DNA of 64,000 nt from Lysobacter sp. BMK333-48F3 (GCF_019733395.1 NZ_JAIHOO010000001.1:3658501-3722500); one strand, 5' to 3'; shown: positions 8,089 to 17,022, numbered from the stretch's first letter. The notes: a model not told the origin generated them from the sequence alone. Program-made: numbers and translations.

Positions 8089-9618
8089 ATGGACCGGCAC
8101 GACGGACGTTTTTCGCGGCACGGACGTAGCGCCGGCGCGGCGGCGTTGCGGCGCTGGAGCGCGCGGCTGGCCTTGCTCGCCGCCGGCTTCGCCGGAGGCG
8201 GCGCGATCGCGGCGCAGCCGCTGCTGGCAGCGTCGGCGCAGGCCGAGGCGGGCATCGACTACAGCCAGGCCTGGCCGGATTACCGCCAGCGCCAGTCGCG
8301 CTTGCCGCTGCGCTACGAAAGCCTCGGCAGCACCGCCCTGGACGGGGTCGAGAAGCGCAGCTACCGGCTGATCTCGCAGCGTTGGCCGGAGAGCGGCGGC
8401 GCGGTGCCGGGCGAATGGACCCATCGCGTCGACATCTACCTGCCGACGGTGGCGCGGCCGAAGACCGCGTTGCTGGCGATCAACAACGGTATCAACACCG
8501 CGGGCGGCAGCGACCCGGCGCGGCCGCCGGGCGATTTCGACGAGGCCCTGGCCCTGGAAGTCGCGCGCGGCACCCAGACCATCGTGGTGTCGGTGTCCGA
8601 CCTGCCCAATCAATACCTGACCCTGCCCGGCGACAGCGTCGCGCGCAAGGAAGACGTGCTGGTCGCGGCGACCTGGCGCCGCTTCCTCGATGCGCCGCAG
8701 GCCAATGCGACCTTGCCCCTGCACGTGCCGATGGCCGAGGGCGCGGTGCGGGCGATGGACCTGGCCGAGCGCGAACTGCGCGCGTGGAAGGTGCGCTCGT
8801 TCGTGGTCACCGGCGCGTCCAAGCGCGCCTGGGCGGCGTGGCTGACCGCGGTCGCCGACCCGCGGGTGGAGGCCTTGGTGTCCTACGTGATCGACCTGCG
8901 CGTCGCCGAATTGATGCAGCACATCCAGCGCGTCTACGGCGGCGGCTGGCCGATCGCGCTGCTGCCGTACCACCAGGAAGGCATCACCGCGCGCTACCGC
9001 GAGCCGAATTTCGCCAAGCTGATGCAGGTCGAGGACGCGTACCGCTATCTGGCCACGCGCCATCGCCATCGCCTGCGGATTCCCAAGTATCTGGTCAGCG
9101 CCAGCGGCGACGACTTCTTTCCGCCCGACGCGCAGCGTCTGTACCTGGACGAACTGCCGGGCGCGACCGCGTTGCGCGCCGCGCCCAACGCCGACCATGG
9201 CGGGGTGCGCCGGCACATGCGCGAGACCCTGATTCCGGCCCTGCAGCGCTGGCAGCGCCACGCGGCGCTGCCGCAGGTGCGCGCATCGCTGCGCCGCGAC
9301 GGCGACGGCTTGCGCCTGAGCGCCCAGGCCAGCGAGCGGCCGGTGTCGGCGACGCTGTGGCAGGCCGACAATCCGGCCGGCCGCGATTTCCGCTACGCCT
9401 GCGGCATCCGCTACCGCGACAGCGCGCTGGCGTTGCGCCGCAACCGGGTCGAGCTGCCGTTGGCGACGCCGGCCAGCGGCTGGTCGGCGGCCTTCGTCGA
9501 GTTCCGCTTCGCCGACGGCTTCGTCGCCACCACGCCGGTGTATGTGTATCCGCAAGAGCGCTACCCGGACCGGCCGCCGGCGAATGGGGCGGGGGCGTGC
9601 CTGATGGTGCCGCAGTAG
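8089..9618 (+). CDS. pqaA: PhoPQ-activated pathogenicity-related (PqaA-type) protein
   Basis: 509 residues of the PhoPQ-related family, an alpha/beta-hydrolase-like group first noted as PhoP/PhoQ-activated in Salmonella. The nucleophile elbow is the Ser in 'VVTGASKRAWAAWLTAVADPRV', a hallmark of the family. 'YLVSASGDDFFPPDAQ' supplies the acid and 'APNADHGG' the histidine. 'DLPNQYL' and 'YGGGWP' are further family words. The N-terminus has Arg-rich residues and a hydrophobic stretch (about 27-48), suggesting export. The substrate is unknown. Nothing in the upstream region lets me confirm PhoP control. Confidence 0.85.
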   Translation: MDRHDGRFSRHGRSAGAAALRRWSARLALLAAGFAGGGAIAAQPLLAASAQAEAGIDYSQAWPDYRQRQSRLPLRYESLGSTALDGVEKRSYRLISQRWPESGGAVPGEWTHRVDIYLPTVARPKTALLAINNGINTAGGSDPARPPGDFDEALALEVARGTQTIVVSVSDLPNQYLTLPGDSVARKEDVLVAATWRRFLDAPQANATLPLHVPMAEGAVRAMDLAERELRAWKVRSFVVTGASKRAWAAWLTAVADPRVEALVSYVIDLRVAELMQHIQRVYGGGWPIALLPYHQEGITARYREPNFAKLMQVEDAYRYLATRHRHRLRIPKYLVSASGDDFFPPDAQRLYLDELPGATALRAAPNADHGGVRRHMRETLIPALQRWQRHAALPQVRASLRRDGDGLRLSAQASERPVSATLWQADNPAGRDFRYACGIRYRDSALALRRNRVELPLATPASGWSAAFVEFRFADGFVATTPVYVYPQERYPDRPPANGAGACLMVPQ

Positions 9619-9846
9619 AGGCCGCAGTGAGTGGAGAGGAGTGAGTCGGACCGGCAGAGGCCGGACTTGGCGTTAACCGCTCCTCGCGCCTCTGCGCTCG
9701 TTTCTGGCCGGGATGGATTATTGAGACGTTCGTCGCATTTGCGTCCGCCCCCAGCCTTCGCCGCGGCGCCGCCCGCGGTATAACTCGCCCGGGGGCGGTC
9801 CTGGCCCGGCCGACGACGGGTCGTACTCGCTGCATGAGGTGATGCG

Positions 9847-10542
9847 ATGAACGCTGGCGCCGTGCGCGGACGCAACCGCCGCTCCTCCATCCTGCTGCTG
9901 CCGGCGCTGCTGGTCCTGTCGGCCTGCGGCGCCGACCGTGCCGAGCGCCAGGCGGCCCAGCCGGCCGCCGCCGGGCAGCCGATCGACCGGGTCGAAACCG
10001 CGCAGCGGCTCAACGCGATGCGCGGCCAGGCGATGGCCGGCGATCAGGCCGCCCTGCAGCAAAGCGTGTCCGAACTGGACCGGGACCTGCGCCGGGCGGT
10101 GCGGCTGGTCGACCCGGAGCGCAAGATCGATCGCGAAAACGCCCGCATCGCCGCCAAGAGCGTGGCCGGAGTGCGCTCGGCGGTGTGGGTCGACGAGGAG
10201 AACCTGTTGGCCATCGTCGATCGCAACGCGCAGCGCAGCTACGGCACCATCGACGCGATCTGCACCCGGCTGGAGCCGATGGGCGACACCCTGGGCGTGG
10301 TGGTCAACCTGCAAAGCGGCGCCGCGCGCAACGGCGATGAACTGGAGATCCTCAGCCGCAACTGCGAACTGCCGCCGGGCCAACGCGCCCAGGCCCAGGC
10401 CCATCGCCAGATCGACGTATTGCCGCCGCAAGTGCGCGCCCAGCACCGCGCCAACGCCGACGCCGCGCTGGCCGCGCAGGGCCGCGGCGCCGAGCGCGAG
10501 GAAAGCGAACGCATCATCCAGGCCAGCACGCCGGAGATGTGA
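9847..10542 (+). CDS. putative lipoprotein, unknown function
   Basis: 231 residues. The N-terminus is a lipoprotein signal (basic RGRNRR, hydrophobic LLLPALLVL, lipobox LSAC with Cys at about 27), so the mature protein should be lipid-anchored in the envelope. The rest is charged and helical. A middle part contains 'SVAGVRSAVWVDEENLLAIV' and 'ICTRLEPMGDTLGVVVNLQS', which may be a small alpha/beta domain. The tail is Ala/Arg/Gln-rich and probably coiled. The start is preceded by GAGGTGATGCG. I do not recognise the family. Confidence 0.72.
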   Translation: MNAGAVRGRNRRSSILLLPALLVLSACGADRAERQAAQPAAAGQPIDRVETAQRLNAMRGQAMAGDQAALQQSVSELDRDLRRAVRLVDPERKIDRENARIAAKSVAGVRSAVWVDEENLLAIVDRNAQRSYGTIDAICTRLEPMGDTLGVVVNLQSGAARNGDELEILSRNCELPPGQRAQAQAHRQIDVLPPQVRAQHRANADAALAAQGRGAEREESERIIQASTPEM

Positions 10543-10617
10543 GTCCGCACACAGGCGGGGCGCCGCAACAAGTATTCCTCCGCCCCGTCCCAGCCGTCTC
10601 CCCGAATCCCAATGCTT

Positions 10618-10715
10618 CCCCCCTTTGAAAAAGGGGGGCAGGGGGGATTTGCTTTTCCCGATTCCCGATTCCCGATTCCCGATTCCCGATTCCCGATTCC
10701 CGATTCCCGATTCCC
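10618..10715. repeat. hairpin plus eight-copy GATTCCC heptamer array
   Basis: The CCCCCCTT/AAGGGGGG hairpin (10618-10638, loop TGAAA) is followed 21 bp later by eight perfect head-to-tail copies of the 7-mer GATTCCC (10660-10715). The array stops 74 bp before the RidA gene start. The copies are identical with no spacers, so it is a simple tandem repeat (possible phase-variable spacer), not CRISPR. The hairpin looks like a dispersed genomic repeat. Confidence 0.85.
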
Positions 10716-10788
10716 GCCCCCAATGTGCTTCCCCTCCAGCACCGCACCTTGCCGCACAATGGCCGCCCCACAACAACGAGGTGCCGCA

Positions 10789-11133
10789 ATGATCCAGCGA
10801 TTCGACGTCGGTTCGCGCCTGTCGGAAATGGCCGTGTACAACGGCGTGGCCTACCTGGCCGGGCAAGTGCCCGACAGCGAGGACCTGGACATCGCCGGCC
10901 AGACCCGCGAGACCCTGGCCTCGGTCGACGCCTTGCTGGCCCGCGCCGGCACCGACAAGAGCCGGATCCTGATGGCGCAGATCTTCCTCGCCGACATGGC
11001 CGACTTCGCCGGCATGAACGCGGTCTGGGACGCCTGGGTCGCCGAAGGCCAGGCTCCGCCGCGCGCCACCGTGCAGGCGCCGCTGGCCAATCCGAAGTTC
11101 CGGGTCGAGATCGTGGTGACCGCGGCCGTTTGA
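10789..11133 (+). CDS. RidA-family protein (YjgF/YER057c/UK114)
   Basis: 114 residues, the usual size for Rid proteins. These form trimers; RidA itself hydrolyses reactive enamine/imine intermediates of amino-acid metabolism. Visible signatures are 'YNGVAYLAGQVPD', 'QTRETLASVDALLARAG', 'ILMAQIFLADMADFAGMNAVW' and 'PPRATVQAPLANPKFRVEI', with the Arg of PPRATV at the expected substrate-binding place. The start at 10789 (gaggtgccgcaATG) is preferred, because upstream in-frame sequence is only the heptamer repeat. Subfamily (RidA or Rid2-7) is not decided. Confidence 0.9.
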   Translation: MIQRFDVGSRLSEMAVYNGVAYLAGQVPDSEDLDIAGQTRETLASVDALLARAGTDKSRILMAQIFLADMADFAGMNAVWDAWVAEGQAPPRATVQAPLANPKFRVEIVVTAAV

Positions 11134-11144
11134 AGCAGAAAAAA

Positions 11145-11230
11145 TAGCGGGTAGGAGTGAGGAGTGAGCGGGCCCCGACCTCCACTCACTCCTCGCTTCC
11201 CGCTCCTGGCTTCCCGCTCCCCGCTGCATT
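11145..11230. repeat. GGAGTGAG/CTCACTCC-rich intergenic element
   Basis: Between RidA and the C26 peptidase lies GTAGGAGTGAGGAGTGAG followed by CACTCACTCCTCGC and then three TCCCGCTCC-type words. A related stretch with GGAGAGGAGTGAGT and CGCTCCTCGCGCC occurs at about 9627-9710. They look like two copies of a degenerate dispersed palindromic repeat. The C26 coding end overlaps the right part. Confidence 0.45.
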
Positions 11231-12004
11231 GCGCGCCGCCTCGATGAAGGCCATCAACAACGGCCGCCCCGGCAACAGATCGGGGAAGCGGCGGTCGTGG
11301 AATTCGGGGTGCCATTGCACGCCGACCACGAAGCCGTCTTCGCGGCCGCGGATGCATTCGGGGATGCCGTCCTGCGACCAGGCTTCGACCTCCAGCCCGG
11401 CGCCGAGCTCCTTGATGCCCTGGTGGTGGATCGAATTGACCCGCGCCTGGTCGTGTTGCGGGTACAGCGCCTGCAGCCAACCGCCGGGGCGCAGATCCAG
11501 GGCGTGGGCGTGCTCGTCGTAGCGCGCCGGGATGTAGTGCTGGTCGCCGGTCGCGCCGCCGCCGATCAGGTCCTGGTACAGGCTGCCGCCGTGGGCGACG
11601 TTGATCAGCTGCATGCCGCGGCAGATGCCCAGCACCGGCTTGTCCGCCTCGACGAACGCGCGCAGCAGGCTCAGCTCGAAGCGATCGCGATCCGGGTCGG
11701 TGGTCATCAGCAGCTCGCTGGGCTGCTCGCCGTAGGCCTGCGGATCGATGTCGGCGCCGCCTTGCAGGATCAGCCCGTCCAGCGAGCGCGCGTAATCGCT
11801 CACCGACAGGTCGCTGGCCTGGACCTCGCCCAGCGCATCGACGGTGGGGATCATCGCCACCAGGGCGCCGCTGGACATCACCCAGTGCGCCATCGACTGC
11901 TCCAGGTACTGCAAGGTCTTGTTGCGGAAGCCGTATTCCGGCGGCAGGTTGCGCATCAGCCGCGGGGAGAGGCCGATCAGCAGTTTGCGTGCGGGCGAGT
12001 TCAT
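11186..12004 (-). CDS. peptidase C26 / gamma-glutamyl-gamma-aminobutyrate hydrolase (PuuD-like)
   Basis: 272 residues of the class I glutamine amidotransferase-like C26 family. The nucleophile is Cys128 in 'VLGICRGMQLINV'. 'GLILQGGADIDPQAYGE' forms the oxyanion region and 'VVGVQWHPEF' supplies the catalytic His. PuuD-type enzymes hydrolyse gamma-glutamyl amides such as gamma-glutamyl-GABA in putrescine breakdown. No other puu gene is present. Directly upstream on the same strand is a YbdK-type ligase, which makes or handles gamma-glutamyl bonds, so the pair may act on the same substrate class (inference). Confidence 0.87.
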   Translation of the reverse strand: MNSPARKLLIGLSPRLMRNLPPEYGFRNKTLQYLEQSMAHWVMSSGALVAMIPTVDALGEVQASDLSVSDYARSLDGLILQGGADIDPQAYGEQPSELLMTTDPDRDRFELSLLRAFVEADKPVLGICRGMQLINVAHGGSLYQDLIGGGATGDQHYIPARYDEHAHALDLRPGGWLQALYPQHDQARVNSIHHQGIKELGAGLEVEAWSQDGIPECIRGREDGFVVGVQWHPEFHDRRFPDLLPGRPLLMAFIEAARNAAGSGKPGAGSEE

Positions 12005-12076
12005 GGCGATGTCGGCGCAGTGGAATCGTTCGGGATCGGGGCGAGTCGGAGCTAGGGGCTTGCGAGCGGGCTGGCT

Positions 12077-12136
12077 TGGGTGGGGACGCTGTGGGTGGGG
12101 ATGCTGTGGGGCGGGATGCTGTGGATGGGCACGGGG
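12077..12136. repeat. 15-bp tandem repeat, about four units
   Basis: Units TGGGTGGGGACGCTG, TGGGTGGGGATGCTG, TGGGGCGGGATGCTG and a decayed TGGATGGGCACGGGG run head to tail in the gap between the YbdK and C26 genes. The array ends 4 bp before the YbdK stop. Confidence 0.8.
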
Positions 12137-12140
12137 CGGT

Positions 12141-13271
12141 TCAAAGCCCGGAAACCGTAGTCTGCAGCAACCAGTCGACCACGCCGCGCAGCGCGGCGCT
12201 GCGGCTGGCGCCGCGTTCGCGCTGTTCGCGATAGCAGGCCAACTGGGCTTGGGCGCTGTTGCCGCGTTCGACGATCGCGTCCAGCGCCTGCAGCGCCTCG
12301 ACGCAGTCCAGCGCGCGCGCGTCCTCGGCGCACAGTTCGCGCAGGCGCCGCAATTGCTCCAGCGCCGGCTCGGTGCGGCCTTGCTGATCGAGGAACTGCG
12401 CCTGCAGGCCGAAGCGCTTGGCCCGCCAACGGTTCTCGTCGATCACCCGGCGCAGCGCGGCGTCGTAGGGCGGGGCCTGCGTGGGATGCATCGCCAGATG
12501 CCGCATCAGGCAGCGGTACAGGGCGGCGATGGCCAGGCTGTCGTCGAGCCGGGTGCAGGCGTCGGCGATGCGCAGCTCGACGGTGGGGTAGTTCGGCGAA
12601 GGCCGGATCGCCCACCACAGCGAACTGGCGTCGGCGATCGCGCCGGCGCGCACCAACACCGCGGCGAACGCGTCGTAGGCGGCCTCGTCGGCGAAGAAGT
12701 CGGGGATCCCGGTGCGCGGCCACTCGTCGTACATGGCCTGGCGATAGCTCATCAGCCCGGTGCGCAGCCGGTCCCAGAACGGCGAGGAGGCCGACAGCGC
12801 CAGGAACAGCGGCAGCCAGGGCATGGCGCGGTTCATCGCCTGCACCCGGTCGACGTCGTCGGGCAGTTGCACGTGCACGTGCAGGCCGCAGACCAGGCTG
12901 CGCCGGGCGACGATCTGGAAATCCTCGACCAGGCGGCGATAGCGCGGCTTGTCGGTTTCGATCTGCTCGCGCCACAGGCCCAAGGGATGGGTGCCGGCGG
13001 CGAGCAGGGCCAGGCCGTGCTCGCCGGCCAGTTCGGACAGCCCGCGGCGCAACTGGCCGAGCTGGCGCCGGGCCTGGGCCATGTCGCATTGCACCGGCGA
13101 AGCGATTTCGATCTGCGCCTGCAGCAGCTCGCTCTCGATCGACTCGCCCAGTTCGGCGCGCGCGCGCTTGAGCAGGCGCGCCGGCACCTGGGCGGCGAGT
13201 TGGCGGGTCTCGGGCCGGACCAGGAAGAATTCTTCCTCGATGCCGAAGCTGTAATCGCACTGCGCGCTCAT
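12141..13271 (-). CDS. ybdK: YbdK-family carboxylate-amine ligase (glutamate-cysteine ligase type 2)
   Basis: 376 residues, close to E. coli YbdK (372). The start 'YSFGIEEEFFLV' holds the Glu residues that bind magnesium and glutamate. 'SLVCGLHVHVQLPD' (the usual G-x-H-V-H-V), 'MPWLPLFLALSASSPFW' and 'PNYPTVELRIADAC' are family signatures. YbdK has weak gamma-glutamyl ligase activity; its true substrate is not settled. The protein has no signal and is presumed cytoplasmic. The C26 gene follows after a 136-bp spacer with a 15-bp tandem repeat, possibly in one transcript. Confidence 0.88.
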   Translation of the reverse strand: MSAQCDYSFGIEEEFFLVRPETRQLAAQVPARLLKRARAELGESIESELLQAQIEIASPVQCDMAQARRQLGQLRRGLSELAGEHGLALLAAGTHPLGLWREQIETDKPRYRRLVEDFQIVARRSLVCGLHVHVQLPDDVDRVQAMNRAMPWLPLFLALSASSPFWDRLRTGLMSYRQAMYDEWPRTGIPDFFADEAAYDAFAAVLVRAGAIADASSLWWAIRPSPNYPTVELRIADACTRLDDSLAIAALYRCLMRHLAMHPTQAPPYDAALRRVIDENRWRAKRFGLQAQFLDQQGRTEPALEQLRRLRELCAEDARALDCVEALQALDAIVERGNSAQAQLACYREQRERGASRSAALRGVVDWLLQTTVSGL

Positions 13272-13442
13272 CGCGGGAATTCCCGCGACTGCGACCGGGT
13301 GGACATCCTCATGCGCCCCACGGTAGCCGGGCGGATGTAAGTTCCAGTTGAAGACGATGCGCCGGGCCGGGCGAGGGCGAGCGACGCAAGCGCCCTGGCG
13401 CGCAGGCGACGCGGGCGTGCCGGAGCGCGCCCGCGGCGCGGC

Positions 13443-14303
13443 TCACTTCAACGGCAGGCAGATCGCGGTCTTCCACTCCGACGGCGGCAACTGCGAGGGA
13501 TCGTTGAGGTATTCCTCGTACACCGGCGCGTCGCCGGCTTCCTCGCCGCTGGCCGGCAGCCATTGGCAGAACAGCCAGTCGTAGGCGCGCTGCAGTTCGG
13601 CGTAGGGTCCGGTGTGCACGACCACCGCGTGGCGGCCGCCGGCGATCTCGACCCGGCGCATGCCTTCGCCGGGCACGGCGTCGGTGGCGGCGCTGATGCA
13701 GGCCTCCGAGCGCAGTTGCTCGACCGGGGTGTCGGCGGGGCTGTCGTAGTAGATGCCGATGCCGCGCGTGTCCGCGCGCATCAGCCCGCGCGGGCCGGCC
13801 CAGGCATACAGGGCGTGGAAGCTTTGGCCGATGGTCTGGTAATCGCCGCGGTGCGGCAGGGCGATCACGCGGATCGGGGCGAGGGTATTGATCTGGGCGG
13901 TGTACATCAGCGTCTCCAAGGTCGGGTCGAAGGTCGCGCCGGGCAGCGCGGGCAGGGCGGCACGACGCTTGCGGAACGCCGCCGGCGCATCGCCGTACAC
14001 CGCGCCGAAGGCGCGGGTGAACGCCGCCACGCTGCCGTAGCCGGCGCGGGCGGCGATCCGGGCGATCGCCTGGCGCTCGCCGATCAGCTCCGCCGCGGCG
14101 CGGTGCAGGCGCAAACGCCGCTGGGTGCTGGCGATGGTCTCGCCCATCAGGCCGCGATAGACGCGATGGAAATGGAACGGCGAGAAATGGCCGGCTTCGG
14201 CGAGTTGGGCCAGGGTCAGCGGCTGGTCGAGGCGATCGGTGAGGAAGGCCACGACCTTCTCGATCCGGGCGCTGTACTGCTCGAAGGTGTTGCGGCGGCT
14301 CAA
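13443..14303 (-). CDS. AraC-family regulator with GyrI-like effector domain
   Basis: 286 residues. An N-terminal AraC-type double helix-turn-helix (about residues 5-110: 'PLTLAQLAEAGHFSPFHFHR', 'IARIAARAGYGSVAAFTRAF', 'GDAPAAFRKRR') is joined to a GyrI-like small-molecule-binding domain (about 130-286: 'VIALPHRGDY', 'YYDSP', 'GGRHAVVVHTGPY', 'VYEEYLND'). This order is that of the Rob/SoxS-like regulators with an effector domain. The start must be TTG at 14301-14303, with GGAG upstream; the next ATG would cut the first helix-turn-helix. No target gene is evident. Confidence 0.85.
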   Translation of the reverse strand: MSRRNTFEQYSARIEKVVAFLTDRLDQPLTLAQLAEAGHFSPFHFHRVYRGLMGETIASTQRRLRLHRAAAELIGERQAIARIAARAGYGSVAAFTRAFGAVYGDAPAAFRKRRAALPALPGATFDPTLETLMYTAQINTLAPIRVIALPHRGDYQTIGQSFHALYAWAGPRGLMRADTRGIGIYYDSPADTPVEQLRSEACISAATDAVPGEGMRRVEIAGGRHAVVVHTGPYAELQRAYDWLFCQWLPASGEEAGDAPVYEEYLNDPSQLPPSEWKTAICLPLK

Positions 14304-14683
14304 AGCGGAACTCCGGTGGCGTCGTGCCCGGGCAGTCTGCGCGGGCCGGATTGATCCAGGTTGCGCTTTGCGCGCGCGGCCGCCCAGGGTAGGCGATCGT
14401 CGTCGACTTGGGGCGCCGGCGTTGCGACGGCGCTGTAGGACGGGGCGGTGCCGGCGTCCCGTTGTCTGGAAAGGGGAAAGGCGGCGCCGGACGCGCCCAG
14501 CGGCAGCCGGTGCCGGCTGCCTGCGAGAGTCGCGGCTTGCGTCGCCCCCGCAGCGGAAGGGGCGCATGCAGGAGCGGCGTAAGCCGCGACGTTTACCCGT
14601 ATCGATGACGCGGCCGGCACCGAGCGTTCGCCGCCGTTCGCGCCAAGGCCCGCGTCGCTCGACGAAGGCAGGCGCAGTGCGGG
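14304..14683. other. intergenic region with GGAGCGGCG repeat element
   Basis: 380 bp upstream of the AraC gene and downstream of the secreted-protein gene. It holds one copy of the dispersed element GGAGCGGCGTAAGCCGCGAC (14571-14590) and a nearby inverted half (GTCGCGGCTTGCG, about 14530). No gene is supported. Confidence 0.6.
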
Positions 14684-15505
14684 TTACAAATCGTCGATCT
14701 GCACGCCGCTGACCGCGCGGGTGGCGCTGATGCCGACCGAGGACGGGCTGGTGACGGCTTCCACGCGCACTCCGACCAGGCCCAGGCCGGCGACATCGAC
14801 CCGGCCTTCGAGACCGAGCTGCACCGGTTGATGGGCGATGAACACGTTGCGGGTGCCGACGCCGAACACGGTCGACCGGTTCAGCGTCAGCGCGCCGCCG
14901 ACCGGCACTTCGATCGGAATCCCGAGCACGGTCAGGCGCAGGGTGCCACCGACCGGCAGGCTGAAGTTGCGCGGGATCGGCGCAGGCAGGTCGATCAGGT
15001 CGCCGCCGGCGATGCGCACGCGCGCCACCCGGGTGCCGGCGTCGCATTGCACGACGCTGTTGCCCGACAGCGAGTCGCAGGACAGCTCGCCGCGCACGCC
15101 TTCGATGGTGACCAGGTCCTGCACCAGACTCAGTCCGGCCGCCTGCGAGGCGCCGTCGAGCGCGGTCGCGCCGGGCAGATGGGTGTAGATGGCTTCCTGC
15201 TGGGTGGCGCCGACTTTCAGCAGGCCGACGATGCCGAGCAGGCTGAGGTCGATGCTGGCGGCCGAGGTGTCGTCGCGGCCGGGGGCCGTGCGCAGCGCCT
15301 CGCCGGCGCAGGGCAGCGGCAAGGTGGTGGTCAGGCCGAGCACGGTGAGGCTGACGCTGCCGCTGGCGGCGCAGGCGCGCACGTTGGCGGAAGCCACTTC
15401 GCTGCTCTGGGCGAAGGCGGCGGGGGCGATGCCGGCGGCGCCGAGCGCGCAGGCGAGCGCGGCGAAACGCAGGCGCAGGGAGGTCGGGATTTGGCGCGTG
15501 GTCAT
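14684..15505 (-). CDS. secreted protein of unknown function (choice-of-anchor-P-like, tentative)
   Basis: 273 residues from ATG 15503-15505, with a clear signal peptide ending 'GIAPAAFAQ'; a longer reading to 15676 adds non-protein-like sequence. The mature part is beta-rich and repetitive. It contains 'SVSLTVLGLTTTLPLP', 'LRLTVLGIPIEVPVGG' and 'FGVGTRNVFIAHQPVQLGLE', with two Cys pairs. The repeated TVLG strands resemble proteins labelled choice-of-anchor P, but I cannot verify this. It probably sits in the periplasm or outside. No enzyme motif is visible. Confidence 0.68.
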   Translation of the reverse strand: MTTRQIPTSLRLRFAALACALGAAGIAPAAFAQSSEVASANVRACAASGSVSLTVLGLTTTLPLPCAGEALRTAPGRDDTSAASIDLSLLGIVGLLKVGATQQEAIYTHLPGATALDGASQAAGLSLVQDLVTIEGVRGELSCDSLSGNSVVQCDAGTRVARVRIAGGDLIDLPAPIPRNFSLPVGGTLRLTVLGIPIEVPVGGALTLNRSTVFGVGTRNVFIAHQPVQLGLEGRVDVAGLGLVGVRVEAVTSPSSVGISATRAVSGVQIDDL

Positions 15506-15924
15506 GTCGATGTCCTGGTCGTGGAGTCGTGCGCGATGGGGGCGTGGCGAAACGGCCACGCCGCGGCCGGCGTCGGCTGCGGCGATCGGTCCCGCGGATG
15601 CGAAACGCAACAGGGGGTGCGCCAAGTGCAGACAAGGCCGGACCGGGCGGGGCCGGTAACCGGCAGGAGCGAACACGCCGCTTCCCTGGCGTGATGTGGA
15701 GGGCCACAGCGTATGAATGCGCGCGTTCGCGAAACCTTGATGTCTCGCGCACTAGCCGCAACCGCGCCGACGGCTTGTGCGATCTGCGATGCAGTCGACC
15801 CTGATCGGATCGGCGCAACCGCGCACGATCGCCGCGGTTGCGCGCGTTCGCCGCGGATGTTTCGGCGGTTGCGCGAGCTTGTCGGCGACGGCAAACCCGA
15901 ACTGCGGTCGCGGCAAGATTTTCC
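15506..15924. other. intergenic region with a 10-bp-stem hairpin
   Basis: 419 bp between two minus-strand genes. It contains the perfect inverted repeat CGCAACCGCG / CGCGGTTGCG (15814-15823 and 15833-15842, 9-nt loop), which lies downstream of the Gfo/Idh/MocA gene and may end its transcript. I see no gene. Promoter elements for the secreted-protein gene should be here but are not clear. Confidence 0.55.
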
Positions 15925-17022
15925 CTAACGCGAAATCGCGTCGGCGGCGAAGGCCGCGTGCTCGGCTTCGCTGAGCGGAAGCGACAGGCTGTGTCCGTGC
16001 GCGGCGGCGGTTTCGGCGGTTTCCAGCACCGCCATCACCGCCAGCGCCTGCGCCGGAGTGACCGGGTTCGCGCCATGTCCGAGCACGGCGTCGCGGATGC
16101 CGGCGTAGTAGCGGCGCTGGTCGCCGGCCGGAGTCGGCAGCGCGTGGCGGCCGGCGTCGTCGTAAACGATCGTCGGGTCCTCGTCGCGGCCCCAGTCGGG
16201 TGCGCCCGGCCGGATCCCGGCCAGCAGCTGCGCTTCCTGCCGGTCGGCCAGCGCCTTGACCGCGCTGCCGCGCTCGCCATGCACGGTGAAGCGCGCGCTG
16301 CCGCCGGCGACCAGCATGCTGGCGTGCAGGATCGCCCGGCGCCGGCCGTAGTCGAGCATCACGTGCGCCCAATCGGCGACCTGGGCGCCGTCGCGCTGGA
16401 TCGCCAGGCTGGCCGACACGCGCTGCGGCAGGCCGAACAACTGCAAGGCCTGGTCGACCAGGTGCGGCCCCAAGTCCCACCACAGGCCGCTGCCGGCGCC
16501 GGCCTGCTCGCGCCAGCGTTCGCGCACCTGTGGCCGGTAGCGGTCGATATGCGATTCGAAATGCACCACCTCGCCGAGCCGGCCGCTTTCGATCAGGCCG
16601 CGCACGGCGAGGAAGTCGCTGTCCCAGCGCCGGTTCTGGAACACCGACAGCAGCCGGCCGCGCTGTTCGGCCAGCGCGCTCAGTTCGCGCGCCTGAGCCA
16701 GGTCCAGGGCGAAGGGCTTGTCGACCACCACGTGCTTGCCGGCGTCCAGCGCGGCGCGCGCCAGCGGCGCATGGCTGTCGTTCGGCGTGGCGATGACCAC
16801 CAGGTCGGCGCGGGCGTCGGTCGCCGCGGCGAACGGGTCGGCGACCGTCGTCGCCTCGGCCAGTCCGCTTGCGGCCAGGCCGGCGGCGACCTTGGCCGCA
16901 TCGCGCGAACCGATCAGTTGCAGATGCAGGCCTGGCGTGGCGCCGATCAGCGGCGCGTGGAAGGTCTGGCCGGCGAAGCCGTAGCCGATCAAGGCCACGC
17001 GGATGGGGGCGGGAGTGCTCAT
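15925..17022 (-). CDS. Gfo/Idh/MocA-family NAD(P)-dependent oxidoreductase
   Basis: 365 residues. The N-terminal Rossmann fold has 'VALIGYGFAGQTFHAPLI' (GxGxxG-type loop) and 'VVIATPNDSHAPLARAAL'. 'AGKHVVVDKPFALDL' carries the conserved catalytic Lys, and the C-terminal substrate domain includes 'FQNRRWDSDFLAVRGLIESG' and 'GSGLWWDLGPHLVDQAL'. Such enzymes oxidise or reduce sugars and related hydroxy compounds; the overall pattern is close to the YdgJ/scyllo-inositol dehydrogenase branch. Substrate not assigned. It is divergent from an MFS transporter (135-bp gap), so a shared uptake and oxidation role is possible. Confidence 0.88.
   Translation of the reverse strand: MSTPAPIRVALIGYGFAGQTFHAPLIGATPGLHLQLIGSRDAAKVAAGLAASGLAEATTVADPFAAATDARADLVVIATPNDSHAPLARAALDAGKHVVVDKPFALDLAQARELSALAEQRGRLLSVFQNRRWDSDFLAVRGLIESGRLGEVVHFESHIDRYRPQVRERWREQAGAGSGLWWDLGPHLVDQALQLFGLPQRVSASLAIQRDGAQVADWAHVMLDYGRRRAILHASMLVAGGSARFTVHGERGSAVKALADRQEAQLLAGIRPGAPDWGRDEDPTIVYDDAGRHALPTPAGDQRRYYAGIRDAVLGHGANPVTPAQALAVMAVLETAETAAAHGHSLSLPLSEAEHAAFAADAISR

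Noticed and set aside
10660..10715. Heptamer array as a CRISPR.
   Set aside because: Units are 7 bp with no spacers and no cas genes.
12077..12136. Repetitive HSIPT-type peptide encoded antisense at the YbdK end.
   Set aside because: This is the 15-bp intergenic repeat read in a frame other than YbdK.
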